Assembly (NCBI GenBank): GCA_027487485.1
Contig: JAIYDN010000101.1
Coordinates: 92,128-156,127 of the forward strand
Reading direction: 5' to 3'
DNA from: Planctomycetaceae bacterium
Lineage (GTDB): Bacteria; Planctomycetota; Planctomycetia; Pirellulales; Pirellulaceae
Length of the DNA: 64,000 bases
Shown: positions 10,201-17,120 of the stretch, piece by piece
Position numbering within the stretch: the stretch's first letter is position 1
How the letters are laid out: each line of letters starts with the position of its first letter
The notes under the pieces: model-generated
What the model was told of the DNA's origin: nothing
What the model saw: only the letters and a program-made list of their open reading frames with translations
The model's database searches: none
Program-made: the position numbers and the translations under genes

Positions 10201-10448
10201 AACGACGCATCCAACAGATTTTCCAGCTGTCTCTTTCTCGCGTTCCCACAACGACCGAACAAGAGGCGATGGCTATGGCGCTGTCCAAGTTTCAATCGCG
10301 TTTTCAGGATCAGCTCGAAGACGCAAAGAAATTGGTCTACGTGGGTGAAAAACCAACCAACTCGTTGATCCCAGTGCAAGATTTGGCAGCCTACACGCTG
10401 TTGGCCAACCTGGTTCTTAACTTGGACGAGACCGTGAATCGGAACTGA
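7287..10448 (+). CDS. PSCyt1-DUF1549-DUF1553 protein, form 1 (planctomycete c-type cytochrome)
   Basis: 1053 residues from ATG 7287, where MKSYFQRTAQ leads into a hydrophobic signal segment. The track's 7113 start overlaps the divergent esterase region. A cytochrome-c-like PSCyt1 domain lies at about residues 50-160, with the heme motif CYRCHG. DUF1549 (PSCyt2) spans about 165-370 and ends in CAVCHDHKYDPIS. A beta-rich insert lies at about 440-605, and DUF1553 (PSD1) at about 730-980. The role of these families is unproven. They are exported, likely heme-binding, and usually paired with DUF1501, but no DUF1501 gene lies next to this copy. Its 3' end overlaps the convergent recombinase gene by 32 bp. 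Confidence 0.9.
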   Translation: MKSYFQRTAQQAAILELKRATSLFSLFLLFSTILKVECVFGDEPNQASAQTLRFNKEVRPILSSACYRCHGFDAKTRQADLRLDTAEGAFQVRDSGKAAIAPGNLTDSLIWERIVSTDPDLVMPPPSSNRQLTEEEKKTISQWVEQGAAFEKHWAFEPIVAPASPTETIDQFLSKEQQAKGLEVQPIADPVTQVRRLAFTLTGLPPELADVEAFVADASHEHYNRLIDKYLASPHYGEEMAKHWLDVARYGDTHGLHLDNERKAWGFRDWVVDAFNRNVPFNQFTIEQLAGDLLPNPTQSQLVATGFNRCNVTTSEGGAINDEFLFRYAVDRTSTTVQAWLGLTGGCAVCHDHKYDPISTKEFYSLYAFFYNAADPAMDGNTDTTSPFLPIPSDEQRRALDAARQRESDALETLRKFASAREVIDDELERNAASVTSAPMTSIWMDDQFNPGAGTRNTTRNETVWNNEGGVPMGQRSLHQEFGNRLEQVVTGGLRPLWIPEQASLKVWLRTDRNEPPKAAFIEIRTNSTTKQFVWSNSAADATIAGFDPARIVGPLPQPGKWTLLTLPVSDLSVGDRVAELKLGLFGGICDWDGLVCSGIQRPNDLLTADLQTWWKSVQGTDVPFAAGDLAKALKEGPESESGKSKRDEVAQFFRMYISEATSPLVLSARQQWYSEQVSRSMLESSIAGTFIYNDLAKPREAFVMTRGQYDQKGERVYPNTPAALPSLSKDSQREQPNRLDLAKWLVSDENPLTARVTINRLWQQVFGVGIVKTSDDFGSQGSPPVHPELLDALAFRYRANGWNTKEMMKEMVRSDAFRRSATVTPASWNIDPENRHLARGPRIRLDAEQIRDNVLAVSGLLNRAMGGPGVKGYQPSNIWEPVGYGDSNTRYYVQDHGNTLYRRSLYSFIKRTAPPPFMSNFDAPNRELFCTRRERSNTPLQALQLMNDIQYVEAARVLAESVLSDASIPTERRIQQIFQLSLSRVPTTTEQEAMAMALSKFQSRFQDQLEDAKKLVYVGEKPTNSLIPVQDLAAYTLLANLVLNLDETVNRN

Positions 10449-11343
10449 TCAACGCTCTTGGGTGAGCTTTGACATAGGCTTGTTTGAGGTTAGCCGTGCT
10501 GACGTGAGTGTAAATTTGCGTGGTCACCAGACTCTTGTGGCCAAGCAATTCTTGAACGCTTCGAATGTCGGCTCCTCGGTCAAGCAAGTGGGTTGCAAAA
10601 CTGTGACGCAAGGTGTGAGGTGTGGTTCGCGAATCGAGGCCACTTTCCTTGATGTACTTTTCCAGCATTCGAGCGACGCTTCGGGTGGTTAGTCGCAAAC
10701 CGAACTTGCTGGTAAAGGTTGGCAATTCCTTGTTGTCTCCTTGGTCTTTCCGAGTGCGGACGGCAAAGTAACGCTTCAAGGCTTTGGCAGCAAAGCCACC
10801 AATCGCTCCAAAACGTTCTTTTCGGCCTTTACCGCGAATCCGAACCACCCCTTCGTCGAAGTCGATATCGCGATCGTTGGTACCGACCAATTCGCTAACC
10901 CGCATGCCTGCGCTGTACATGACCTCCAAAATCGCGATATCGCGAAGGCCCATTTCACAACTTGGGTCCGGCGACTCGAGCAGTTTTTGAATTTCGTCCG
11001 CCGACAGAAAATGCGGGAGCTTGCGTTGGCCTCGGGGATTGCGCAATGGTTTGGCAGGATTCGTGTCCGCCATCTGCTGCCGTTGAGCGAACCGATAGAA
11101 GCTTCTTAAGGATGCTAGCTTTCGCGAAATGCTGGTTCTGGCATAGCCAGCATCATGAAGGGCAGAAACGTACCCGCGAAGCAAAGTCGCGTCCACGTCT
11201 CGGGGAAGAACTTTTTTTTGCCCCTCGTCCGTCAAGAAATCCGCCAGGTCCATCAAATCTTCGCGATAGGATTTGATCGTCAGATCCGACGCGTTCCTTT
11301 CCACATCCAGGTAGCGAAGGAATTGCGAGATTTCTGCGTGCAT
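10417..11343 (-). CDS. xerC/xerD-like: Tyrosine recombinase, XerC/XerD family
   Basis: 308 residues from ATG 11343, with GGAG about 9 nt upstream. The track's extra 50 residues to 11493 have no family match I can see. The N-terminal SAM-like core-binding domain (MHAEISQFLRYLDVERN) covers about residues 1-90. The catalytic domain holds the expected residues: Arg in YSAGMRVSEL, Lys in RIRGKGRKER, HTLRHSFATHLL (HxxR), GHKSLVTTQIYTHV (His, and the Tyr nucleophile). Length and motif order fit chromosomal XerC/D proteins, which resolve chromosome dimers at dif, rather than phage integrases. No dif site is evident nearby. It is divergent from the HU-like gene across 360 bp and overlaps the PSCyt gene's tail. 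Confidence 0.9.
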   Translation of the reverse strand: MHAEISQFLRYLDVERNASDLTIKSYREDLMDLADFLTDEGQKKVLPRDVDATLLRGYVSALHDAGYARTSISRKLASLRSFYRFAQRQQMADTNPAKPLRNPRGQRKLPHFLSADEIQKLLESPDPSCEMGLRDIAILEVMYSAGMRVSELVGTNDRDIDFDEGVVRIRGKGRKERFGAIGGFAAKALKRYFAVRTRKDQGDNKELPTFTSKFGLRLTTRSVARMLEKYIKESGLDSRTTPHTLRHSFATHLLDRGADIRSVQELLGHKSLVTTQIYTHVSTANLKQAYVKAHPRALISSDSRSRPS

Positions 11344-11703
11344 CCGTGAATCTCCATTATTTCCGAGGAAGGAACCAAGGGGCAGAATCGAAACAAGGGT
11401 TTGCCAAAATAGTCGCCGAAACTTGGCCCCCCGAAGTTTACACGCCAAATCGAAACAGGCTTGAACCTTTCGCCAAACATTTCCGAACGGCAAAGAAATA
11501 TCAAATTTTGGCGACTTGGATCAAGTTTACCGATTGTTCTGCCGAAATCACCAGCAGCGATTTTGTGGATCGACATGATCAAGTAGGAGATGCTAGCATC
11601 CCCGATCTTGACGAGCGGCCCGCAGGAGCCTAGACTTTCTGACTGTTAAACCCAGTCGGCAAAACGACTTAGGTCGTACCAAGGTTCCTCGGGGAGTTCA
11701 GTC
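11344..11703. other. Divergent intergenic region between recombinase and HU genes
   Basis: About 360 bp separate the two start codons. It must hold both promoters, but I cannot point to a convincing -35/-10 pair. An ORF of 95 codons at 11346-11633 lacks family features or a ribosome site and is treated as chance. Confidence 0.5.
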
Positions 11704-12087
11704 GTGACGAAAAAAGAGATCGTGAAAACGATTTCCGAAGAGACCGGAATCAATCAGCAAGTGATTAAGTCGATCGTTCAACGAACTTTCGATTCGATCG
11801 TGACTACTCTGGTTGAAGAGGGGCGAATTGAACTTCGAAACTTCGGAGTGTTTCAAGTAAAACCGAGAGCCGCTCGCAAGGCACGCAATCCTCGAACGGG
11901 ACGACAAGTCGAAGTCCCTGAGAAGTTTGTGGTTACCTTCAAGCCCGGAAAAATAATGGAGCAGAAAGTCAACTCAATCGAGGGGACGCCACTGGCCCAG
12001 CAGATCCGGGATGAAATGGCTTCAGGAAAACTTGATCCAGAAATTGATTCGGACGACGAAGCAACGGAAGAAGCTTCTGATTCCTAA
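11704..12087 (+). CDS. HU/IHF-family nucleoid protein with acidic C-terminal tail
   Basis: 127 residues starting at GTG 11704, with GGGGAG 8 nt upstream. The HU fold is clear: [16 protein letters not shown] at the N-terminus, [24 protein letters not shown] as the beta-arm with its conserved NP, and [14 protein letters not shown] to close. It would bend and compact DNA as a dimer. HU proteins are usually about 90 residues. This one adds about 30, ending in an Asp/Glu/Ser-rich tail ([15 protein letters not shown]) that is uncommon in canonical HU. Its neighbour is a divergent recombinase, and HU-type proteins often assist such enzymes, but a link here is inference. Confidence 0.93.
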   Translation: MTKKEIVKTISEETGINQQVIKSIVQRTFDSIVTTLVEEGRIELRNFGVFQVKPRAARKARNPRTGRQVEVPEKFVVTFKPGKIMEQKVNSIEGTPLAQQIRDEMASGKLDPEIDSDDEATEEASDS

Positions 12088-12169
12088 CGAACTCTTTGGG
12101 CCCAGCTCAATCGGTTCGGCGTTATCGGACGGTATTGTTGTAGTGCAAGACATTCACGGAGGATGAGTC

Positions 12170-12391
12170 ATGCGGCGAAGAATTTGTTGGGCTTTATTGG
12201 TTTGCAGTTCATGCCTCCCGATGGTTGGTTGCGTACTTCCTATTTACTCAGCCAATCCATCCAAGCGAGCTGAGCAATTGATTTATACGTCCGAAAACTT
12301 GCGTGCACTCATTCAAGAGTGGGAGCGTTTTTGGTTCTTGGATCAACCTAACCACATGACTCCATTCCGCGTTCACGGCGGCGTGATCTAG
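12170..12391 (+). CDS. Small lipoprotein
   Basis: 73 residues. MRRRICWALLVCSSCLPMVGC is a lipoprotein signal with lipobox MVGC, cysteine at residue 21. The short mature part is rich in aromatic residues (WERFWFLDQPNHMTP). GGAGGATGAGTC supplies a ribosome site just ahead of the ATG. The function is unknown. Signal, codon use and ribosome site all support a real gene. It lies 82 bp after the HU gene on the same strand and is followed by a hairpin. Confidence 0.72.
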   Translation: MRRRICWALLVCSSCLPMVGCVLPIYSANPSKRAEQLIYTSENLRALIQEWERFWFLDQPNHMTPFRVHGGVI

Positions 12392-12401
12392 GAATTGGAA
12401 C

Positions 12402-12424
12402 TGCCGATCGTTCACGATTCGGCA
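12402..12424 (+). terminator. Hairpin downstream of the small lipoprotein gene
   Basis: TGCCGATCGT and ACGATTCGGCA pair around a 2-nt loop with one bulged base, 11 bp after the stop at 12391. No U-tract follows, so it may act as an attenuator or mRNA-stabilising stem rather than an intrinsic terminator. Confidence 0.35.
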
Positions 12425-12517
12425 AACGAAGTCGACCGGGCCAGTGCATGAACTGTCCCTTGCGACATTTCGTACTCATCATGTAGTATTCCAAAAAACA
12501 TTTAAGGAATCCTCGTG

Positions 12518-13438
12518 ATGAACAAAATTCTAGATCGAACCAATCGCTGGAGCTCGTCCCTAATCCCATATGCCTTGGTGTCAGCCATCGGCGTCGGGTT
12601 GACGGGCGGTATGGCATTGCTGGTTTTCTATGCTGCATTGCGTTGGACCGACGAAGTCCAAGATGGTCTGGGTGGGTTCTACGGCAAGTCAGGCACTTTG
12701 ATTATTGCCGGCGGCGGAAATCTGCCGGAGACAATCCCTGCTCACTTCTGCAAACTTGCCGGTGGCAACGAAGCCCGTCTGGTCGTCATCCCTTCTTATG
12801 ACGCTACCCCACATGAAGAGCGAGCAATTATTCGCGAATGGCGGCGTCGCCAAGTTGCCACCATCGATGTCTCCAGATGTCGAGCTCGAGACGATTCTGC
12901 CAGCGTTGCCCTGGCTTCGAAGATAAGGCAGGCGACCGGCGTCTGGTTTACTGGCGGCCAACAAGCGATTCCTGCCGAATACTATTCAGGCACTGCGGTA
13001 GAAACGGAATTGTGGAGTCTCCTGGAACGCGGCGGAGTCATCGGCGGCACATCCGCAGGCGCCGCAATCATGTCGCGAGTCATGATCGAGGAAGGGCATC
13101 GTTCTGCGAAAACTCGCCAAGGCCTTGATCTGATCCGCGGCTGCGTGATCGATCAACATTTCATGCGAAGAAACCGGCTCACGCGACTTCGAGGGGTGCT
13201 GGACCAACACCCCAAGACAATCGGTATTGGCGTCGACGAAGGCACAGCGCTTGTCGTCAACGTGACTTCCGGCCGTCTGAACGTGATAGGCAACTCGTAC
13301 GTGATGTTATGGGCGCCATCGGAAACAGAATCTCCGCACCAAGCAGAATTTCTTAAGGCCGGCGATTCGTTCGATCTAGATCAAATCGAATGGCAAGACG
13401 AACCAACTGAATACCAAGAATTGGCTACTGAAGTCTAG
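12518..13438 (+). CDS. Peptidase S51 / cyanophycinase-like protein, membrane-anchored
   Basis: 306 residues from ATG 12518. GTG at 12515 is equally possible, and AAGGA lies 9 or 6 nt upstream of the two. A single hydrophobic segment (SLIPYALVSAIGVGLTGGMALLVFYAAL, about residues 14-42) anchors the protein. The class I glutamine-amidotransferase-like fold follows: GTLIIAGGGNLPE near the start of the domain, VWFTGGQQ, and the nucleophile elbow GGTSAGAAIM with its catalytic serine. Relatives are serine peptidases that cut cyanophycin or Asp-containing dipeptides. The substrate here is unknown, and an external or periplasmic location is suggested by the anchor. Confidence 0.87.
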   Translation: MNKILDRTNRWSSSLIPYALVSAIGVGLTGGMALLVFYAALRWTDEVQDGLGGFYGKSGTLIIAGGGNLPETIPAHFCKLAGGNEARLVVIPSYDATPHEERAIIREWRRRQVATIDVSRCRARDDSASVALASKIRQATGVWFTGGQQAIPAEYYSGTAVETELWSLLERGGVIGGTSAGAAIMSRVMIEEGHRSAKTRQGLDLIRGCVIDQHFMRRNRLTRLRGVLDQHPKTIGIGVDEGTALVVNVTSGRLNVIGNSYVMLWAPSETESPHQAEFLKAGDSFDLDQIEWQDEPTEYQELATEV

Positions 13439-13546
13439 CCGCTTATCAACCTAAAGCACCGTCGCCGAAGCATCTTCGGTTATTTCGTTTAATGGTCTCC
13501 GTAGGCGTACTCGCATAGGACAAGACGCACTCGCACAACGTGTCTT

Positions 13547-13612
13547 CGAGTACGAGTACCATTTCATTGAGTACGATTACGAGTACGAGTAAGAATAGGA
13601 TTACGAATAGGA
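13547..13612. repeat. Imperfect short tandem repeat (GAGTAC/GATTAC/GAATAG type)
   Basis: A run of 6-mer-like units such as CGAGTACGAGTACC, GAGTACGATTACGAGTACGAGTAAG and GATTACGAATAGGAT lies in the gap between the convergent S51 and epimerase genes. The 265-bp gap holds no credible gene. Confidence 0.7.
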
Positions 13613-13703
13613 TGGAAGGCCAAAACAACGCAACTTCCATCCTAATGCTTACAACTCAAGGCGACCAACTCGAACGAGCGTCCGAATCGTTCGCACCACC
13701 GAT

Positions 13704-14861
13704 CTACTTCACACCAAACGTATAAGTTGTGGTTTCTTTGAAAGTCTCCGCTGGCTTCAACAGGGTCGTTGGAAACGACGGCTGGTTAGGCGAATCAGGG
13801 AAATGCTGAGTTTCCAGGCAAAAGGCTTCATGCAACTTGTAGCCACCATTGCCCTCGGTACCATCCAAGAAGTTGCCTGTATAAAGCTGGATTCCTGGTT
13901 GTGTTGTTTGCACTTCCATCGTTCTACCGCTGGCGGGATCAACCACTTTCGCTGCGAGCCTCAATTTGCCGGCGTCACCTCGAACTACATAGCAATGGTC
14001 GTATCCATTGGTTTCCTTCATCTCTGAAATTTTGTCGCCAATCGGGTGGCTGGATACAAAATCCAATGCAGTGCCAGCGACGGGAAGTAGCTTTCCGGTT
14101 GGGATCAGGGTGTCGTTCACGTCTAGAACTTGATCGCATGCCAACATCAACTCATGCTTGTAAATGGTTCCGCTGCCGGCTCCGCCCAAGTTGAAGTAAG
14201 CGTGATTGGTCAAGTTGACGTGTGTTGCCTTATCGGTTGTAGCACTCAATTGAATGGTCAAGCGATTGGAGTTGTCCCAGACGTAATCGGCGACAACTTG
14301 CAACGTTCCTGGGTAACCTTCGTCTCCATCGGGACTGGTAAGAGTGAAGCGCAAGCCAACGCTGGTGGCGGACTTGAGTTCGGTTGCTTTCCACATCAGC
14401 ATGTCGAAACCGACTTTGCCCCCGTGCAAGTGGTTGGGACCATTGTTCGTGGCCAGGGAATACTCCTTGCCGTCGATGGTAAATTTACCGTTGGCAATTC
14501 GGTTGCAGAATCGTCCGACGGTCGCACCGAAATAGGGATGGCGTTGCAAGTACCCGTCGATGGCAGAGAATCCAGCTGTAACGTTCGTTTTCTTCCCTGC
14601 CTTGTCGGGAACATTAATGGAAACCACGATCGCACCGTAGTCGATCATCTCGATCGTGTTTCCCGCGGAATTGGTCAATGTGTATTTCGTAACGCTTTTG
14701 CCATCGGAAGTCTTTCCGAACGGGGCAGAATCGATCTTCATTTTGCTTTGTGCTTCGCAGATTTTGGAGGATTGAAATAGAAGGGCAAAGGTCGCGATCG
14801 CTACGCATAGCGAACGCAAGACTCCTCGCGTTACCGACAAACTTCTGAATGTGTTTCTCAT
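13704..14861 (-). CDS. galM: Aldose 1-epimerase (galactose mutarotase), exported
   Basis: 385 residues from ATG 14861, where AGGA lies 6 nt upstream. The track's start at 14894 has no ribosome site. A signal peptide (RSLCVAIATFALLFQSS) is followed by the GalM fold: the GATVGRFCNRIANGKF strand, catalytic histidines in NNGPNHLHGG and LTNHAYFNLGG, the glutamate in FCLETQHFPDSPN, and GIQLYTGNFLDG. The enzyme interconverts the alpha and beta anomers of aldohexoses. The signal peptide places it outside the cytoplasm, common for planctomycete GalM copies and in keeping with external sugar processing. It is a stand-alone gene convergent with the S51 gene. Confidence 0.93.
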   Translation of the reverse strand: MRNTFRSLSVTRGVLRSLCVAIATFALLFQSSKICEAQSKMKIDSAPFGKTSDGKSVTKYTLTNSAGNTIEMIDYGAIVVSINVPDKAGKKTNVTAGFSAIDGYLQRHPYFGATVGRFCNRIANGKFTIDGKEYSLATNNGPNHLHGGKVGFDMLMWKATELKSATSVGLRFTLTSPDGDEGYPGTLQVVADYVWDNSNRLTIQLSATTDKATHVNLTNHAYFNLGGAGSGTIYKHELMLACDQVLDVNDTLIPTGKLLPVAGTALDFVSSHPIGDKISEMKETNGYDHCYVVRGDAGKLRLAAKVVDPASGRTMEVQTTQPGIQLYTGNFLDGTEGNGGYKLHEAFCLETQHFPDSPNQPSFPTTLLKPAETFKETTTYTFGVK

Positions 14862-15121
14862 GGTTATTCCTGGATATAGACGGGGAGAGCGCATAACACA
14901 AAGTGTAACGGAGCCGAATTTCCGGCAAAGCCCCTACGGTCTCCCTATTCCGGCTAATCCAAGCAATCCGGGCGATCCTTGTTTTGCAAAGAAGTTAACA
15001 AAAATCGAGGTGATGGACGGACACGATTGAGCTCACGGCCTGCAAACGCATCCTAAATTCTCATGGAACCAATGCAGGCCTCCTCGCCGCATTCTCGGTT
15101 CGACTTGTCGCTAGGTTATCC

Positions 15122-15610
15122 ATGCAAAGGGCTACCGTGAGATTTTTCCCTACTTCGTCGCTCGACATTGTTGAACCCTTAGCACCTTTCGTGCCTGCTA
15201 CCGCTTGGAATCAGATGCTGCGAGAGTCGCGTGAATCAAATCCAAAGCGTACTCCCAGCGACAGCAAGCCCTTTTACCGAGATGCTCTCGAACATGCGAT
15301 TTCGCTGAATCAGGACCAACCGTCTTGCAGTCTTGGTACAAGTTCGATCGGCCGTTCCAAAAATCCTTTTCAGGTCAGGCTTGAATTGGAAGCACCAACG
15401 CTGTCGGCTGTTCACCTGGATAGCTGCTTTGCGGGTGGCGAGTTCGATTTCTTGCTACCGCCAGTCAAGCAAGAAACCAGCTACGAACTTCAAGCAGACG
15501 AAGATTCGGAAAGCTACGATCTTGAACTTGGGCTTCTTGAAAGCGTCCAAGAGATCGCGATCAGTCTCTATCGCGAACCCGCTCGACGGGTCCAACAGGA
15601 AGTTCGCTAA
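15122..15610 (+). CDS. Hypothetical protein
   Basis: 162 residues from ATG 15122, with no strong ribosome site. There is no signal peptide and no recognised domain. The C-terminal third is acidic (YELQADEDSESYDLELGLLESVQEIAISLYREP). Codon use resembles neighbouring genes, with few rare codons, and the ORF is not antisense to another gene, which supports it being real. It could instead be a chance ORF. Confidence 0.48.
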   Translation: MQRATVRFFPTSSLDIVEPLAPFVPATAWNQMLRESRESNPKRTPSDSKPFYRDALEHAISLNQDQPSCSLGTSSIGRSKNPFQVRLELEAPTLSAVHLDSCFAGGEFDFLLPPVKQETSYELQADEDSESYDLELGLLESVQEIAISLYREPARRVQQEVR

Positions 15611-15653
15611 GCGCATTACGCAGCTTTGCGCTCCACTGGTGTGATGCACAAGC

Positions 15654-17120
15654 TCACCCAGTTAGGATCGCGTCGATGACGTTGCCATGGACATCGGTGA
15701 GGCGTCGATTGATGCCGTTGTGATAGAAGGTCAGTTTCTCATGGTCCAGCCCTAGAAGATGGAGAATCGTGGCATGGAAATCTGGGACCGTGACTTGATT
15801 CTCCCCCTTCGCATAGCCGATCTCGTCGGAACTGCCGTATGTCATTCCCTTTTTGACTCCTGCGCCTGCTAAAAAGCAAGTGAAGGCGAGAGGATGATGG
15901 TCACGTCCCGGTGCCCCTACCCCCTGCGTAGTTGGGCTGCGTCCAAATTCGGTCGACCAAATGAACAGAGTGTCTTCGAGCATGCCGCGTTGCTTCAGGT
16001 CTTGAATCAAGGCTGCGACGGGTTTATCCATCGTCAGAGCTTGAGCGTCATGATTCTCTTTCATGTTCTCGTGGCCATCCCAATTGATTCGAGGTGATCC
16101 GAACGACCCACCGTTCAAGATTTGCACAAACCGAACTCCGCGCTCCAAGAGCCGTCTTGCGGTCAAGCAATTTTTGGCAAAGCCTTTGTTTTCAGGCTCG
16201 TCCAGACCATACATTCGGCGAGTCGATTCCGTTTCGCTGGACAGGTCGGTAACCTCGGGAATGCTCGATTGCATCTGCGCGGCTAATTCGTAGGAACGCA
16301 ACCTCGCGGCAAAGGCAGAATCACCTTGATGCTGGTTCGCAAAATCCCGATTCATGGCTTCCAACAGCTTCATGTCGGCTCGCCGGTCTGCGGCTGATAG
16401 ATTACCTGGTGTATTCAGGTCCGGAACCGGATCGCCCGATTGAGTTCGAAAAGCAACTCCTTGGTGATTGGCGGGTAAGAATCCAGCTGTCCAGTGGATC
16501 GAACCACCCGCAGGTAAACCTCGCGGATCGGGCAGCACGACAAAGGCCGGAAGATTTTCATTCTCGGTGCCCAAGCCATAACTCAGCCAAGCACCCATGC
16601 ATGGAAACCCATTCAGAGTGAACCCGCTGTTCATTTGAAATGCGGCTGGCGTATGGTTGTTGCTCTTCGCAAACATCGACTTGATAAAGCACACATCGTC
16701 GACGCATTCCGCTAGCTTGGGCAAGAGACTACTGACCCATGCCCCCGACTTCCCATGTTGCTGAAATGGATAAACACTTTTCATCAGACGTCCCGGCTGT
16801 CCGAAGAAACCAATGTTCTCCCCTTTGCCTTCGAGGGACTTGCCATCCATCTGCTCAAGCTCTGGCTTGTAATCAAAGGTATCCAGATGACTGACACCAC
16901 CAGCGCAAAAGACTTGCACGACTCGTTTTGCCTTGGGTGCAAAGTGGGGTGCGATGGCAGACGACGTTTGTTGGTCCGTGGCACGGGCACGATCACGATG
17001 AAGCATCCAAGCCAGCGCGATCGCCCCAAGTCCTCCCCCTTGATTCCACAGAAAATGACGACGAGGCATCGCAGCACTTGGCGAGGGAACGAACAAGGAT
17101 TCGAATCGGCTATCGGACAT
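15654..17120 (-). CDS. DUF1501 protein, copy 1 (Tat-exported)
   Basis: 488 residues from ATG 17120. The track's start at 17228 would run well into the upstream gene. An N-terminal twin-arginine-like signal (PRRHFLWNQGGGLGAIALAWML) leads into the DUF1501 fold: VVQVFCAGGVSHLDTFDYKPEL, PFQQHGKSGAWVSSLLP, FIKSMFAKSNNHTPA, FIWSTEFGRSPTTQG and GRDHHPLAFTCFLAGAG. DUF1501 is distantly related to the alkaline-phosphatase/sulfatase superfamily, but the active-site pattern differs and its role is not established. Its start overlaps the stop of the PSCyt gene by 11 bp, so the two are translationally coupled. Confidence 0.9.
   Translation of the reverse strand: MSDSRFESLFVPSPSAAMPRRHFLWNQGGGLGAIALAWMLHRDRARATDQQTSSAIAPHFAPKAKRVVQVFCAGGVSHLDTFDYKPELEQMDGKSLEGKGENIGFFGQPGRLMKSVYPFQQHGKSGAWVSSLLPKLAECVDDVCFIKSMFAKSNNHTPAAFQMNSGFTLNGFPCMGAWLSYGLGTENENLPAFVVLPDPRGLPAGGSIHWTAGFLPANHQGVAFRTQSGDPVPDLNTPGNLSAADRRADMKLLEAMNRDFANQHQGDSAFAARLRSYELAAQMQSSIPEVTDLSSETESTRRMYGLDEPENKGFAKNCLTARRLLERGVRFVQILNGGSFGSPRINWDGHENMKENHDAQALTMDKPVAALIQDLKQRGMLEDTLFIWSTEFGRSPTTQGVGAPGRDHHPLAFTCFLAGAGVKKGMTYGSSDEIGYAKGENQVTVPDFHATILHLLGLDHEKLTFYHNGINRRLTDVHGNVIDAILTG

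Noticed and set aside
11346-11633. 95-codon ORF between recombinase and HU genes
   Set aside because: No family resemblance or ribosome site; lies in a divergent promoter region.
13547-13612. CRISPR-like interpretation of the GAGTAC repeat
   Set aside because: Units are about 6 bp, contiguous and degenerate with no spacers.
14130-14780. 216-codon plus-strand ORF
   Set aside because: Antisense to galM; the galM motifs are intact and leave no doubt about the coding strand.
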